Source: Atriophallophorus winterbourni
Lineage: Eukaryota; Platyhelminthes; Trematoda; Plagiorchiida; Microphallidae
Reading direction: 5' to 3'
Length of the DNA stretch: 64,000 nucleotides
Assembly: GCA_013407085.1 (NCBI GenBank)
Contig: JACCGJ010001390.1
Location: 1 to 64,000, forward strand
The position numbers and the translations under genes are program-made. Under the pieces are notes generated by a model, which saw only the letters and a program-made list of their open reading frames with translations, was not told the origin of the DNA and made no database searches. Every line of letters begins with the position of its first letter. Position 1 is the stretch's first letter. Positions 43,099 to 53,969 of the stretch are shown in pieces.

Positions 43099-45315
43099 TT
43101 GATTAACGATTGGCAAATTGAAGGCATAGGAGTAAAAGAGCAGTGGTGTAGCATTTTGACCAAGCTAACCCGAGGAATCAACTCAAGCTCAGCACTCGTA
43201 CCAAAACAGTGTGGAATGGCATTCGAATTTAAAATCCGCAATCGCACTCGGAAATGGATTAAAATGCGAAATATGGCTTGGAGAAACCATCGCCGGTTAA
43301 CCACCGATGCCACATTGGAGACCTTTAGAAAACTAAGAAACCAGGTCATTAAACTTATTGCTGAAGACAAAATACAGCATCAAGCTGTCATAATGTCTAA
43401 AATGGAACGGAATCCCAAGCTTCTTTACCAGATTGTGAACAAGCAGTGTTCAGTGAAACCAGGAGTTGCGGCCTTGCGGACGCCCACTGTAATGACCACA
43501 AATGCAGCTGACACCGCGGATGCTTTGGTAAATTATTATGCTACAGTATTTTGTCCAAAGGAAAGCGTGGATATACAAATGGATCCAGAAATAACGCATC
43601 CTCTACCATTGGACACAGTAACCATCAACAAAGAAGAGGTGCTGGGAACTCTACTATTGTTGAATCCCAGAAAATCCCCTGGTTGTGATAAAATTACCCC
43701 GAATATACTCAAGCATTGTGCACAATCTCTATGCGGACCTCTAACTCAGTTATTCTGCGAATCGCTGTCGCAAAGTGTCATACCGACTGAATGGAAATCT
43801 GGTATAATCTCCCCGATTTCCAAAGGCGGGGTGCGTTCGGAGCCCGCAAATTACAGACCTGTTACTTTGTTGTCCGCCGTATCCAAGGTACTCGAAAGGA
43901 TCGTGGCAAACAAACTGAGCAAATACCTTGAGGAAAATAAGCTATTTTCGGGAGCCCAACACGGTTTTAGAAGGGGATACTCCTGCCTTACTAACCTTCT
44001 CCTTACCCTTGACGACTGGACTCGAGCAGTAGATGCCGGGGATACTAACCATGTATGTTACCTCGATATGTCGAAAGCATTTGACCGTGTAAACCACAGT
44101 ATTCTCTTGCAGAAGCTGGAACGTTGTGGTATCACTGGCAGTCTGTTAGCATGGTTAGAAAATTACCTGACTGATCGGCTTGTTCAAGTCTCTGTGGACG
44201 GTGATCTATCGAAGTCGGTAGCCGTGACAAGTGGAGTGCCTCAGGGATCCGTCCTCGGACCAATCCTCTTCGCGCTTTATGCTAATGACATACCATCTCT
44301 CATCAAATGCAAGATCGTACTGTTCGCGGACGATATAAAAGTTTGGTCTAAGATAAGTAAGTCGGAGGACTGCGAACTGCTCCAGAAGGATCTGGACAAC
44401 CTCCAGGCTTGGTCCCTAAAAAATGGCATATTTTTCAATTTCCAAAAGTGTCACATGTTAAACATTGGCAAATATGTGGAGTACCAGTATTTTCTTGGAA
44501 CACACAGCCTCTCGTGGACCATGGAACAAAGGGACTTTGGTGTGTTAATAAGCAACACCCTAGGGATGTCGAGCCACTGCAACTACGTCTATCGCAAAAC
44601 ATCACAGAAATTGTCACTCCTAAAGAGAATTTTCGGTAGGTTCTCAAAACAGACAATTTTCTGTATTATAAATACGTACATCAGGCCCACGATGGAATAT
44701 GCGGTTCAAGCATGGTCGCCATGGCTTAAAAAAGATGTTGCGACTTTGCAACGAATATATCATCGAGCTACCAAACTTGTCACTGGAGTCAGCCGGAAAC
44801 CCTACAATGAGCGAATCAAAACGCTAAATTTCTTCGATTATCCACGTCGTCGTCTCCGAGGGGATTTGATTCTGGTTTACAATATTTTGAATACTGAAAA
44901 TCACCCTCTACAATGCTTATTGAATCTACGGAGCTCGCATAATACAAGAGATCACACATTTACTCTAACTGTCCCTCACTCGAGACTCAACTGCAGACGA
45001 CATTTTTTTGCTGTGCGAGTTTGTTTTACTTGGAACAATCTGCCAGATAATGTTGTAAACTCACCAAAGCAGCAAACTCTCAAGAGAAGCCTTGATGCCT
45101 ATTTGACCCTAAACCCGTGCATCGAAGAAAACTATACATCTTACCACCATACACCTACATTTGTTATCCCACCAATCGAAAACAATTTCTGCCCTTTGGA
45201 TATTTACTTGATTCTTGAACTGCTCAGTAAGCAATCTAATTCCATTTTTACTTGTTATATTATTCGTTGTTGTCATATTATTCTGTGGTTTTTTGTAAAG
45301 CTATATGCTTTTTAG
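43099..45315 (+). pseudogene. CR1-5 ORF2, RT to C-terminus
   Basis: 738 open codons without a stop: RNRTRKWIKMRNMAWRNHRR, MERNPKLLYQIVN, SPGCDKITPNILKH, EWKSGIISPISKGG, NYRPVTLLSAVSKVLER, QHGFRRGYSCLTNLLLTLDD, YLDMSKAFDRVNHSILLQKL (catalytic D), TSGVPQGSVLGPILFALYAN, LFADDIKVW (catalytic DD), NFQKCHMLNIGK, RPTMEYAVQAWSPWLKKD, IYHRATKLVTGV, RRLRGDLILVYNIL, CRRHFFAVRVCFTWNNLPDN. Every RT motif is intact. The endonuclease lies upstream in another frame and is interrupted, so the copy is not autonomous, but the RT could be recent. Confidence 0.92.
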
Positions 45316-45350
45316 ACCATTAAAATTGAATCGAATTGAATTGAATAAGT

Positions 45351-45964
45351 GATTTCCCAATAAAAGACGTATTCACTTTAAGGCCCGACCTGGACACCCG
45401 CGGTCATTCACATGAAGTAGCTAAGATGCGATGACGGCTAGTATTTAGCCAACAACTTTTCTAACTCAGGGTAGTAAATTCAACAAATCTTCTTTCATAG
45501 AAACTTATATTTCGTGGTTTCCTATCCAATTTCAAACAGGGTCCCGATCGGAACTGGGGTAAAATATTTCCAGAATACGCCATCTAATTGCTACCCAATA
45601 TTAGTTAAATCAACATTACAACCGTTATCCCTCAATAAAGTGAATGCTAGCTTTTTATACGGGATTTTTCTCTAACTGACCTTTTGCGGTGCTGGTGAAT
45701 AAAAATTGCGTTTTTTCTAGAATAACAGTCGGGAATATTTTTTGTCATCGCGATTGTCAAATATTGGACAATTGGAAAAAATTTCGTCGGTGGTAAATGC
45801 TCCTCTGCGACTTTCCACCAAAAAAGTTCTCAACGCTTGATTGACTCATTAGCCACTTACAGTCCATGAGAACCGAGCTGGATTGATTATAGACGCCCAG
45901 CAATCCACACACTTAGCGAATGCAAAGCTGTACAACAATTATCATTATCACCAATAAATCGTTC
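45351..45964. other. Unassigned DNA after CR1-5
   Basis: AT-rich, stops in all frames, no recognised element. Confidence 0.5.
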
Positions 45965-46760
45965 AGCAATGAAGAGCGTCTAACAAAACTCAACTTTTTC
46001 CTGCTCAGATATCGACAAACAGATACGATTTGTTGATGAGATTCTGATATACTTGTGACAGTGCGATAACGAGCTATCTATGTTTAATACACTCACGATG
46101 AATGCCAAAACGATAGGTGAAGCTATGATTCTTTTAAAGCAAAAACAATCAAAAATATGGTGTGAAGGGTATCTTATCCATAATGATAGTGACCTTATGG
46201 AATACGCTTACGGGAACAGAATTTGATGGCTTTCGACTACGTTCAGCCCTCACTTGCAGAAAAGCTGACGTGCTATTGCCCCTCTACAAGGCAATAGTAA
46301 GGCCACATTTAGAATACTGTATCCAGGCTTGGAAGCCGTATTACCAGAAGGATATCGTGCAGCTAGAAAAGGTACAGAAGATGTCCACTTGTATGATCGA
46401 GGGGTTAGCATACACCAATTATGAAAATCGTCTATTAACACTAGGACTTTTCTCACTAAGGAGGAGGCAACTTAGGGGGGATCTTATAGAGACCTGTAAG
46501 GTTGTCAAAGGATTAAGCTGTCTCAAATTCGATGACTTCTTTCGGTTCTCTCCTTTGGTTGGTACACGAGGGCACAGTCTTAAGCTAAGTAAACAGCACA
46601 CCAGGCTCGAATCCAGAACTCACTTCTTTAGCATACGTATAGTGAACGCGTGAAACTCACTTCCCGCAGAACTAATCATGGCAACTTCAGTAATTGCGTT
46701 CAAACATGGGCTGGACAAACGGTGGCAGGTGCTCTTCCCGGAGCATTACCATTAAGACTA
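45965..46760 (+). pseudogene. LINE ORF2 C-terminal relics (a different lineage)
   Basis: NEERLTKLNFFLLRYRQ near 45968-46020 is a CR1-like scrap. At 46200-46745 a longer stretch reads RKADVLLPLYKAIVRPHLEY, CIQAWKPYYQKDIVQLEKVQ, RRRQLRGDLIETCKVVKGL, GTRGHSLKLSKQHTRLESRT, HFFSIRIVNA-stop-NSLPAELIMA. The RGDLIETxK and FFSxRxVNxWNSLP patterns differ from the other CR1 copies here and suggest another CR1/L2-group lineage. Confidence 0.75.
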
Positions 46761-47517
46761 AATCCCTCCATATTTATGATAAAATAACACAAAAATATTC
46801 GAAAAACATTTTGAAACACAAAAAGAGTTTTTTTTTTCATTTTTTCGTATTTGTGGAAATAAACTGCTGTCCATCGTCTTTTCATTCGATTGGACATGCA
46901 ACATGTTAACTCTCTCGCCTTTTGGTGATGAGACATCTCCCATCTACCATTGACAGTTACACACGACTGTGTTACTTACGAATCAATCATGGCAGTGTCG
47001 GGTGTTCTCAAGCACACCTACGAGAGAATCTGGGCACTCGTTTCGACTTGGTAAACTATCGTCCTGTGATACTGATACTGATGCAATCACGAAGAGCAGT
47101 TCAAACTTGCAATCGGCAAATACATGCAGATGGTCTTCGAACAGCAATCCACCGTTAAACAAAACCTCTAAATAAAATTGCGATAAAATCATTGACCGGA
47201 CCAAATAATGAAGAGAATTTGATGCGTTTTAAACGGGGCAACCAAATGTCGCTTATGGAGAAGAAGAAACAAAATACCGCTTAGACAAATCTCAAGGTCA
47301 TCAAAGTCAAAAATTTATTGACAAATCAATAAGTCTATTTGTTCAAGAATAAAAACAAATGAAGCAATATGTCGTTCAAAATTGTTTACGACATGAATCA
47401 TAAGTGATTTTTAATTATAGTCAAGCTTTTATAGTTGAGCTCAACCGCTAAACCACAGCCGGGATTAATAGTTCAATATTTCATTAGTATATATTTATCT
47501 GCTAAGCAATAAAGGCT
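46761..47517. other. Unassigned DNA with a possible RT scrap
   Basis: LGTRFDLVNYRPVILI near 47027-47075 recalls the RSDLANYRPVTLL motif of CR1 RT, but it is too short to be sure. The rest is AT-rich without recognised content. Confidence 0.4.
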
Positions 47518-47599
47518 TTAGGTAACCGCATGACAGCATGCACAGTTAATCATAGCGTTAAAGCTTAGTAAATGTCTGGGTTTCAACACTTCATAGCGG

Positions 47600-47856
47600 G
47601 CTATTTCCGCGTTCACCCTGCATGACTCGTTTGTTGTAGTCCACACAATAAGGTCGATTTTTACACGAGACGAACTGAAACATCCGGGTATCTCCTGCAT
47701 GGTAAACTGAGTTGTGCAGCTCCCCCAATTTTTCAGGGTTTGAAATGGATGCACAGACGTTACATGATAAACTATCGGCAACGTGGTTTTCATTACGCGG
47801 TCGATAAACAACATCATACTTGTATTCGGAAATCTCAACCCATCGTAGTTAGGCAA
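47600..47856 (-). pseudogene. Second RNase H end and zinc-binding fragment
   Basis: EISEYKYDVVYRPRNENHVA, NVCASISNPEKLGELHNSVY, HAGDTRMFQFVSCKNRPYCV. Near-duplicate of 48400-48612 but placed after the integrase core, so the order is permuted. This indicates two overlapping gypsy copies or a local duplication. Confidence 0.8.
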
Positions 47857-47864
47857 GGAGGCAG

Positions 47865-48345
47865 AGAAGTCTCAGAACAAGAACTTCGAGCATACTGAAA
47901 CGTGTGTTCATGAGGTGTGTGATTTGTGGATATGCACAGCAATAATCGGAGGGTGTGTAGAGCATCCGGTAAAACATTTTCCCAAAGAGTTTGTCGGTAA
48001 ATTTTTAGTCTTCAACACAAGGCTTATTGTTTTCCAAAGCGTGCTATTGAGATGCTTGACTTGGTCGTTGCCTTGTGGATTATAGGCAGCTGTGTGGCTA
48101 AAGTCGTTTTAAGTTCTGCAAACAAGAAGGATAAACAGCTATCACAGTGGATATAGGCAGGCATTCCAAACAAATTGAAAAGCTGTGTGAGACAGCCCGT
48201 CACAGTAGTTTATGACAAATCAGCATATGAAAAGGCAATAGAGAATCTATAGAATTCGTCTATTAAGTTAGCAAGTAGCGATTCCGAGTACTCGAAGGTA
48301 AAGGGCCATTGAAATCTATATTTGAACGCTCTAATTGTTGCATTG
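47865..48345 (-). pseudogene. Ty3/gypsy integrase core
   Basis: Frames on the minus strand: RSNIDFNGPLPSSTRNRYLL (D of the DDE core is expected near DFNG), SFSICLECLPISTVIA (second-D region decayed), PQGNDQVKHLNSTLWKTISL-type sequence near the catalytic E, then KNLPTNSLGKMFYRMLYTPS and THLMNTRFSMLEVL. Numerous stops and shifts. Confidence 0.75.
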
Positions 48346-49917
48346 AAGAGTACCAGAGGACTTGAAAGGCCTCGGCCTTAGTTCCGCACTCACTGCAATT
48401 GGCCATGACTCGTCCACACAATAAGGTCGATTTTTACATGGGACGAACTGAAACATCCGGGTAACTCCTGCATGGTAAACTGAGTTGTGCAGCTCCCCCA
48501 ATTTTTCAAGGTTCGAAATGGATGCACAGACGTTACATGATAAAGTATCGGCAACGTGGTTTTCCTTACCCGGTTGATAAACAACATACTTGTATTCGGA
48601 AATCTCAATTTTCCATCTTATCGTCTTTGATTTTACTATTTAAGCCACCACCATACATAAAAGTAACAGCGCTGGTCAGTGACCAGTTTAAATTGTCTAC
48701 CAAGTAGATAGTCTCCCGAATTCCCAATGGATTCAACAATACCGTATGCATCCTTCTCTTTATCCGAGTCGTTTTTTCACTATGAATGAGTGACTTTGAG
48801 AAAAGGCAACGGGCTTGTGACTTTGGATATGAGAGGCGGCAATGTCGACATCGGATTCATCCGCTTAGACGATCAATGGCTTTTTATATTCTACCCGAAT
48901 AAGCAAGACGCATTCAATTTCGCTTTTGTGATTTTCGAAGTTCGCTTGGTCGTCGTCTGGTATAAGGAATGTTTTGTTTTGACCAGTTCATTTATTTTGT
49001 CAGAAAACGTATGTATCCAAGGAGAGTAGTGAGCAAACGCGTTGTAATTCTTTAGCGTTACGTGGGGAAGGTGGCTTACGGATATCTTCCAAGCGTTTTT
49101 GGTCAGGTCTAATCACACCCTTCGAAACCTTGTAGTCCAAGAGTCAGATCTCTTTGGCTTTCATACTTCCTCATAGCTTTTCTGAACGAATCGAAATGAT
49201 AATCATGCTCCTCCTGAGCGTTACCACAAACCGTGACGTTGCCTAAAATGGCATACTTGTTTTTCGAATTTTCAGACTATGATGTCGTCAATAGCGTCGA
49301 CGTTTATAGTTTGTATTCGGTGTGACTATCACTTAGTCTCTCCTTGGGGACGTTGAAGGCTCAATTATGCCTTCCTGTAGCAAGCGGTCAACTACAGTTC
49401 TTATGACTTGCTCATCATCCTTGTAATGTCTTCTTGATTTGGTTGAAACAATCTTGCAAGGTGGCGACAAGTTCGTAAAGAGCGAGGGAGGTTCAACACT
49501 TGCAGCATTCAAGCCGCAGAAGCAAAATGTATCAAAATCCCCACCGAACGGAATTTCAATCTTTTAGCGCAGGCCAATGAAATCATCTCCCAATAAGACT
49601 TCAGTGCAGAAATTAGGTAGTACGAATAGTTTGAATTTTGATATAGGACGCATCCGTATTGAATGGATGCAGAACAATAACCAATCGTTTGATAAGAGTG
49701 TCATAGACGCCATTTTGACCAATGACGAGCGTGGGTAAACTTTCCAATTTTATGAATTTACCATGCTAGAGCTGATTAAACTGCAAGAACTGTATATGAA
49801 AAGAGTACAGCTCAAGCGAGCAATAATCATGACAATGAACATGATCAGATCTCTTAAACTGAATGTTGAATATTATCTTGTAAAACTACCATCACTGCCA
49901 TTCTCTTTATATCTGTC

Positions 49918-49990
49918 CAGGCATTGAAAACCTGACAGCATCTTAGCCCACACACAGTTTCTAATTTCGCGCACATTGTCTGGATCCGAG
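49918..49990 (+). mobile_element. (TACCA)-tail retroposon fragment
   Basis: CAGGCATTGAAAACCTGACA...TTGTCTGGATCCGAG, diverged core without a clear tail. Plus sense. Confidence 0.65.
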
Positions 49991-49999
49991 TTTTCTAAC

Positions 50000-51055
50000 T
50001 CTTACGTTTACTTTTTTGCGGCTGGATCTATGGGTGTAATAGCCGGCTTCATTGATGTCTCAAATCACGCCGGCCCACGCGCGTCGCTCAGAGGCGAGAT
50101 CGTTGCAGACCGTGATCGAGTCGAACGCCGTATGGTATGGTATGGTATGAAAGCAGAAGCCTGATCCAGGCAAAGTGCCGCATAGTCAGAGACTGCACGT
50201 GGGCTAAGATACTGTCAGGTCGCCCAGGCCTAAACAGATATGAGGGAGGAAATAGAAAATGGAAATGGTAGTGACACTCCAGCGTGTTTCAGCATGCAGC
50301 TCACTACCGTTGGCCAATCAATTTAGCACGATGTTAGCCGCACAGCACAGAAATGCTGCACGATTGCACATCCGACGCCGTAGACGGTACACAATCCCAG
50401 GACGTCTACGTACTCCTTCACAGTTGACAGCCAGGTCTTCACTGACCGCCTTGTCACCGACGCCAAGTACGAGCTGGTTTAGAGTCGAGGACGTTTCGTT
50501 AGCGCTGAGAGTCTTTCGGAAGACGTGGCCAAACCAGTGCAGTCTTCGCTGTTGGGTGTAAATGGAAAGCGTAGGCATTCCGTTAAATTACGCCCGAACG
50601 GCAGCTTCATTACCCAGTCAGTATATCGAATGCCCAAGATTATCCTAATGCGCTAATGGTAGATCAAGTCTAAAGTTCGTACATCCTGTGATCTCAGCAC
50701 ATACATCTCACATCCATAAAGCAGTACAGGATGGATCGCTGCTTTGTAAGCACGGATTTTAATCTTGAGGCTGATCCCGGGTTTGTACCAAAGGGTGCTT
50801 TTTAGTTGCAAAAACGCATTATGCGCACGCTGAACCTTTAACTTTACTTCGTCTTTCTCCTGACTATTGGACAACGTACTGGAACCGAGGTATTTAAAGA
50901 CTTGGGCGTACTCGACCGGACAGCCCTGAATGTTCAGTTGCTGGACGCCTGGTGTAACGGTATAAAAATGCCCGTGTTTTTGCTGCGTTTATTTCCTGGC
51001 CGAGCGGAGCAACTAATGCGGTCTAAAAGCCTTTGCAGCGTTTCGCCATTTTCGC
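50000..51055 (-). pseudogene. RTE-A C-terminal fragment with nested retroposon
   Basis: Minus strand: the EINAAKTxA-region scraps near 50990, FKYLGSSTLSNSQEKDEVKL (about 50900), VQRAHNAFLQLKSTLWYKPG, ISLKIKIRAYKAAIHPVLLY, GCEMYVLRSQDVRTL, then YTQQRRLHWFGHVFRKTL, and ends DINEAG-like at about 50060. A 242-bp retroposon is inserted at 50133-50374. Same lineage as 17122-19057, about 80% alike by eye. Confidence 0.82.
50125..50382 (-). mobile_element. (TACCA)-tail retroposon, longest copy, 8-bp TSD
   Basis: Insert 50133-50374 (242 bp) between ACGCCGTA repeats (50125-50132 and 50375-50382). It starts with three TGGTA units and ends CGATTGCACATCCG. Its removal restores the RTE-A sequence CGAACGCCGTAGACGGTAC, so both borders are certain. 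No ORF and no inverted terminal repeats. It may be full length. Confidence 0.9.
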
Positions 51056-51420
51056 CAGATCCACACTTGCGATTTTGTGCATACATACTACCTTTCATGC
51101 CATTTCTGTGTCGTAGGATTTCACTAATTTTTAATTTAATTGTTGACGGCGAGTTTTTTATAAGTTAATTTTCTTTCCTCACATTGCCATACACCGGTTG
51201 CGTGATCTCTGTATATTACTTGTCGCAAATCGATCTGAAAATTTGCCCAAGGTGTAAGGCCTAATAGACTCTCATCTCTACTTCCTTAAGTTCTTCGAGC
51301 TCGCTCATTGCTTCAGTTTTGTCTCACATGTTTCGAAATTTTCATTTAATTCCATGCATGGTTGCTTGATTTTGTATACCTTGCATAAATCTTTAAATGG
51401 GAAATTGGTCTTAAAAAAGA
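51056..51420. other. Unassigned DNA
   Basis: No recognised coding sequence, repeat or RNA. Confidence 0.5.
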
Positions 51421-51446
51421 AAGTTTGTAATGAATCGGTCGGAGCA

Positions 51447-51495
51447 GTTTGTTAGTAACGTTTGCTTCTGACAGAAACTTCATCAGACCGATGCT
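51447..51495 (-). ncRNA. Hammerhead ribozyme motif (copy B)
   Basis: Minus strand: perfect CUGAUGA, stem II AGUUUCUG/CAGAAG, then CAAAC in place of GAAAC (G12 lost) and GUUA. Flanks match copy A (AATCGGT..., GTAACGTTT). Probably inactive because G12 is essential. Confidence 0.68.
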
Positions 51496-51542
51496 TAATA
51501 ACGCATCTCAAGAATAATACAATTTTAGGCGGCGCGAAGATT

Positions 51543-51660
51543 GTATGTATGAAAGCACAAGCTGATTCAGGCAAAGTGCCACACAATCAGAGGCTGCATG
51601 TGAGCGAAGATACTGTCAGGTTACCCATGCCTAGACAGATATCAGAAAGGAAATAGAGAT
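51543..51660 (-). mobile_element. (TACCA)-tail retroposon in PLE-related DNA
   Basis: GTATGTATGAAAGCACAAGC through GCCTAGACAGATATCAG, minus sense, between hammerhead copy B and coding remnant B. Target duplication not clear. Confidence 0.8.
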
Positions 51661-51736
51661 AATAGTGATACGATGTTCAGCACTAGATAAACACATATTG
51701 CACGCCAGTCATAGCGGTAAACTAGATAACTTATAG

Positions 51737-51845
51737 GTGCATGGCGGGCTTAAAACCATATATGGAACAACTTCACGCGAAAGCGGTTGAAATAACGAAA
51801 GCTGCTATTAATGCGACTGGCCGGCGTCCGGTTCAAAGCGCATAA
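51737..51845 (+). pseudogene. Unidentified coding remnant B (GLKPYMEQLHA)
   Basis: GGLKPYMEQLHAKAVEITKA AINATGRRPVQSA-stop. Paralogue of 20340-20481 with mostly synonymous differences. See that entry. Confidence 0.55.
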
Positions 51846-52089
51846 AAATTAAAGTGCATGACCTGTAATGTGCATAAGTATTAGGCAAGAGTACTAATCT
51901 GGTAGCTGACGTTGGTTGCCCCTGCGCACAACCTTAGCAATTTAGAAATTACACAGTACATATGGGTGAATCAATTGAACTATATATCACCTATAAGCTC
52001 AGCGGCGACCCTGTTCAGTGCAGTTCTTATCCAACTTAGGATTGGCCATGTAAACGCAATTTAAACCTGATGCTTATACATTTTATTAG

Positions 52090-52320
52090 TATTAGTATTA
52101 GATCACAAGCCTGGATCCAGGCAAAGTGCCGCACAGCCACAGACTGTACGTTGGATAAGCTACTGTCCGGTAGCCCAAGCCCAGACTAATATAGAGGAAA
52201 ATGGAGATGACAGTGAATCTCCACCGTGGTTTCGCATGCAGCTCAATAGTGGTCGCAACTTAATAAGGCACATTGTTGCATGCGCAGTAGTGAAGAACAG
52301 CACTATTGCACATCCATACA
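52090..52320 (-). mobile_element. (TACCA)-tail retroposon, long diverged copy
   Basis: ATCACAAGCCTGGATCCAGG, then TACTGTCCGGTAGCCCAAGC, CATGCAGCTCA, and ATTGCACATCC at the far end. Full length of the family apart from the tail, which reads TATTAGTATTAG. Confidence 0.78.
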
Positions 52321-53089
52321 ATCCACGTTCGTACTGACGCTTGGTCAGGCAAATCTGTATGAACAAAATGTTCTTGCCGATTATTTACAAAATTTCTTTT
52401 TTTCGTGAAAATTGTTCTCCTATCGCTCACAAAAATGTTTCGATATCTAGGCAGAATGTCCATATTTTTCCTTTTTATACTTTTCATCTTTGTGTATCAT
52501 ATTTTTTGCACTTTCACGAGTCTCACATCAAAGGCGAATTGGCACGTCCTCATATGATGGGATTCCAAATACTGGTTCCTCGTCGGTCAACATATACATG
52601 CCAAATTTCGATTTTCCTGAGAATCGATGTGCTGACCGGCATAGTATTTATAATTCAGTATTTATAACTTTTTTCAAATAATTTTCATGAATTTCTTGGT
52701 GATTTGTGAGTAGCCTACCTAAATATTTTACCTCATTTTAGTTTTGACTCCCGTTATACGAAATTGCATGGCTACTGAAACATATACAGGATCTCCGGAT
52801 GTTGCTGTTCAAAGGTCAGTCTTATTTCCCCGTTACCTGCTGCATCTGATTTATCTCCATCAAGCAAAATAGCCCGTATAATTTAATGGCAATGTGGCAT
52901 GTAAATCTAGGGTCTTCTTTTCTGCCTCTACCTGGCGCTTGACGTGCAAGCACTTTGAACTTACAAATGCTCTGAATGCGTGTTGCGGTGAAGTGATAGC
53001 ATCACCGTATAAATGTGTATTTATTTATTTACTGCATCACAATTTTCGTTAGGAACCACTACGAAATCTGTGGTAGAGTAAGCAAAAAA
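52321..53089. other. Unassigned DNA
   Basis: A 108-codon plus frame (52341-52667) has no recognisable motif and is likely fortuitous in AT-rich DNA. Confidence 0.5.
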
Positions 53090-53965
53090 TTTGAGGTGGG
53101 GTGCATACATCTCGAATGGAACATGCATTCAATAAAGTTTCGTGAACGCTTAGGACGATGTCAGATTTCTTGAGACTTTCACTACCATGCATCATAACAG
53201 ATTTTTCTCGTCACTACTTGACAACCTACAAGTTTGAACAAACACTTCAAGAAGATGTTCGGTGCAAGATCACCACTGAACATGGTTTGTGACAAATCAT
53301 GAAGTGCAACTAACCACTGTAATATCTGATCGCGATACCCCAGCCCTAAAGACTGGTTGTTCTGACTTTTGAAATGACACAAGTTATGGTCTTTAGATTT
53401 ATATGCCATGTGTCGGACTGGACACCATGTGATCTTTGCCAACCGGAACGTGGCTTCGCAAAACGTATCCATTTTGGTAGTCGATGGTACGTCATCTTTA
53501 AATCGTGACCCAATCCAGTGTAACCTGTGCCAACCTGGGCAACCTGGCAGTATCTTAGCCCACGTGCAGTCTCTGATTTTGCGGCACTTTGCCCGAATCA
53601 AGCCTGTGCGTTCATACCATCATACCAAACCTGTACAGGTTGATCTATTCGCTATGCCAACGTTACTACCAGAGATCATTGACGCGTATGCGACGGTAAG
53701 ATCTAACTCCAGAAAATCTGCGGTGACATCGGTTGTCAAATACTTGGAGACATCAAATGTGCTCTTTACTAGAGACCCAAGGTTCGTACCCATACAGTAA
53801 TACAGCCCAAACTATCGCTTTTTAGACTTTCGTGAGTAATGAAGACAGTCCTTTCTGACGCCAGAGGTGACATAATTTGCCGAATGCTGCGATCGCCTTA
53901 GAAATACGTGCCGAGACCTCGTCATCTAACGACGCAGAATTATTGATACAACTACCGAGATACGT
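53090..53965 (-). pseudogene. RTE-C: RTE-like C-terminus and 3' UTR, third lineage
   Basis: Minus strand: LTYLGSCINNSASLDDEVSA, RISKAIAAFGKLCHLWRQKG, AIVWAVLLYGYEPWVSSKEH-I, CLQVFDNRCHRRFSGVRSYR, RIRVNDLW, then after a nested retroposon LYRLHWIGHDLKMTYHRLPK, WIRFAKPRSGWQRSHGVQSD, TWHINLKTIT. A 3' UTR piece (CGTTCACGAAACT..GAATG.ATGTTCCATTCGA) follows to about 53090 and recurs at 54.1, 55.3 and 61.4 kb. Few stops, so it is younger than most relics here. Confidence 0.82.
53522..53634 (+). mobile_element. (TACCA)-tail retroposon nested in RTE-C, 7-bp TSD
   Basis: Insert 53529-53627 between AACCTGT repeats (53522-53528, 53628-53634), with tail CATACCATCATACCA on the right. Excising it restores the RTE-C frame INLYRLHWIGHDLKM on the minus strand. 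Confidence 0.88.
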
Positions 53966-53969
53966 CAGT

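Larger units (their letters stand above)
41733..45350 (+). mobile_element. CR1-5: best-preserved CR1 copy
   Basis: 5'-truncated in the endonuclease (starts VIYRPPAAPEVYN), with everything downstream present through the 3' UTR ending TTTTTAGACCATTAAAATTG and ATTGA repeats at about 45350. Split by a gag-only LTR element at 41981-42902; removing it and one GATAT restores RYRGRDMPSMLDLILTTEE. One further frameshift near 43075. Confidence 0.9.
47518..49760 (-). mobile_element. Ty3/gypsy pol relic, rearranged
   Basis: From high to low coordinates the minus strand gives, with many stops: the end of the aspartic-protease region (PNFCTEVLLGDDFI, about 49610), LLQEGIIEPSTSPR (about 49370), NVTVCGNAQEEHDYHFDSFR (about 49210), ERL..PPSPRNAKELQR..-like connection, RNase H (YKYVVYQPGKENHVADTLS, about 48560), zinc-binding LHNSVYHAGVTRMFQFV (about 48460), integrase core (about 47870-48340), then a second RNase H/zinc-binding piece (47600-47856). 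The central RT with the catalytic DD is deleted. No LTRs found. Confidence 0.85.

Noticed and set aside
50125..50382. hAT-type MITE (8-bp duplication)
   Set aside because: No inverted terminal repeats, and other copies have 7, 11, 12 and 13-bp duplications with one-sided truncation.
53182..53601. 139-codon minus frame as a protein
   Set aside because: It runs through a retroposon and reads RTE-C partly out of frame.
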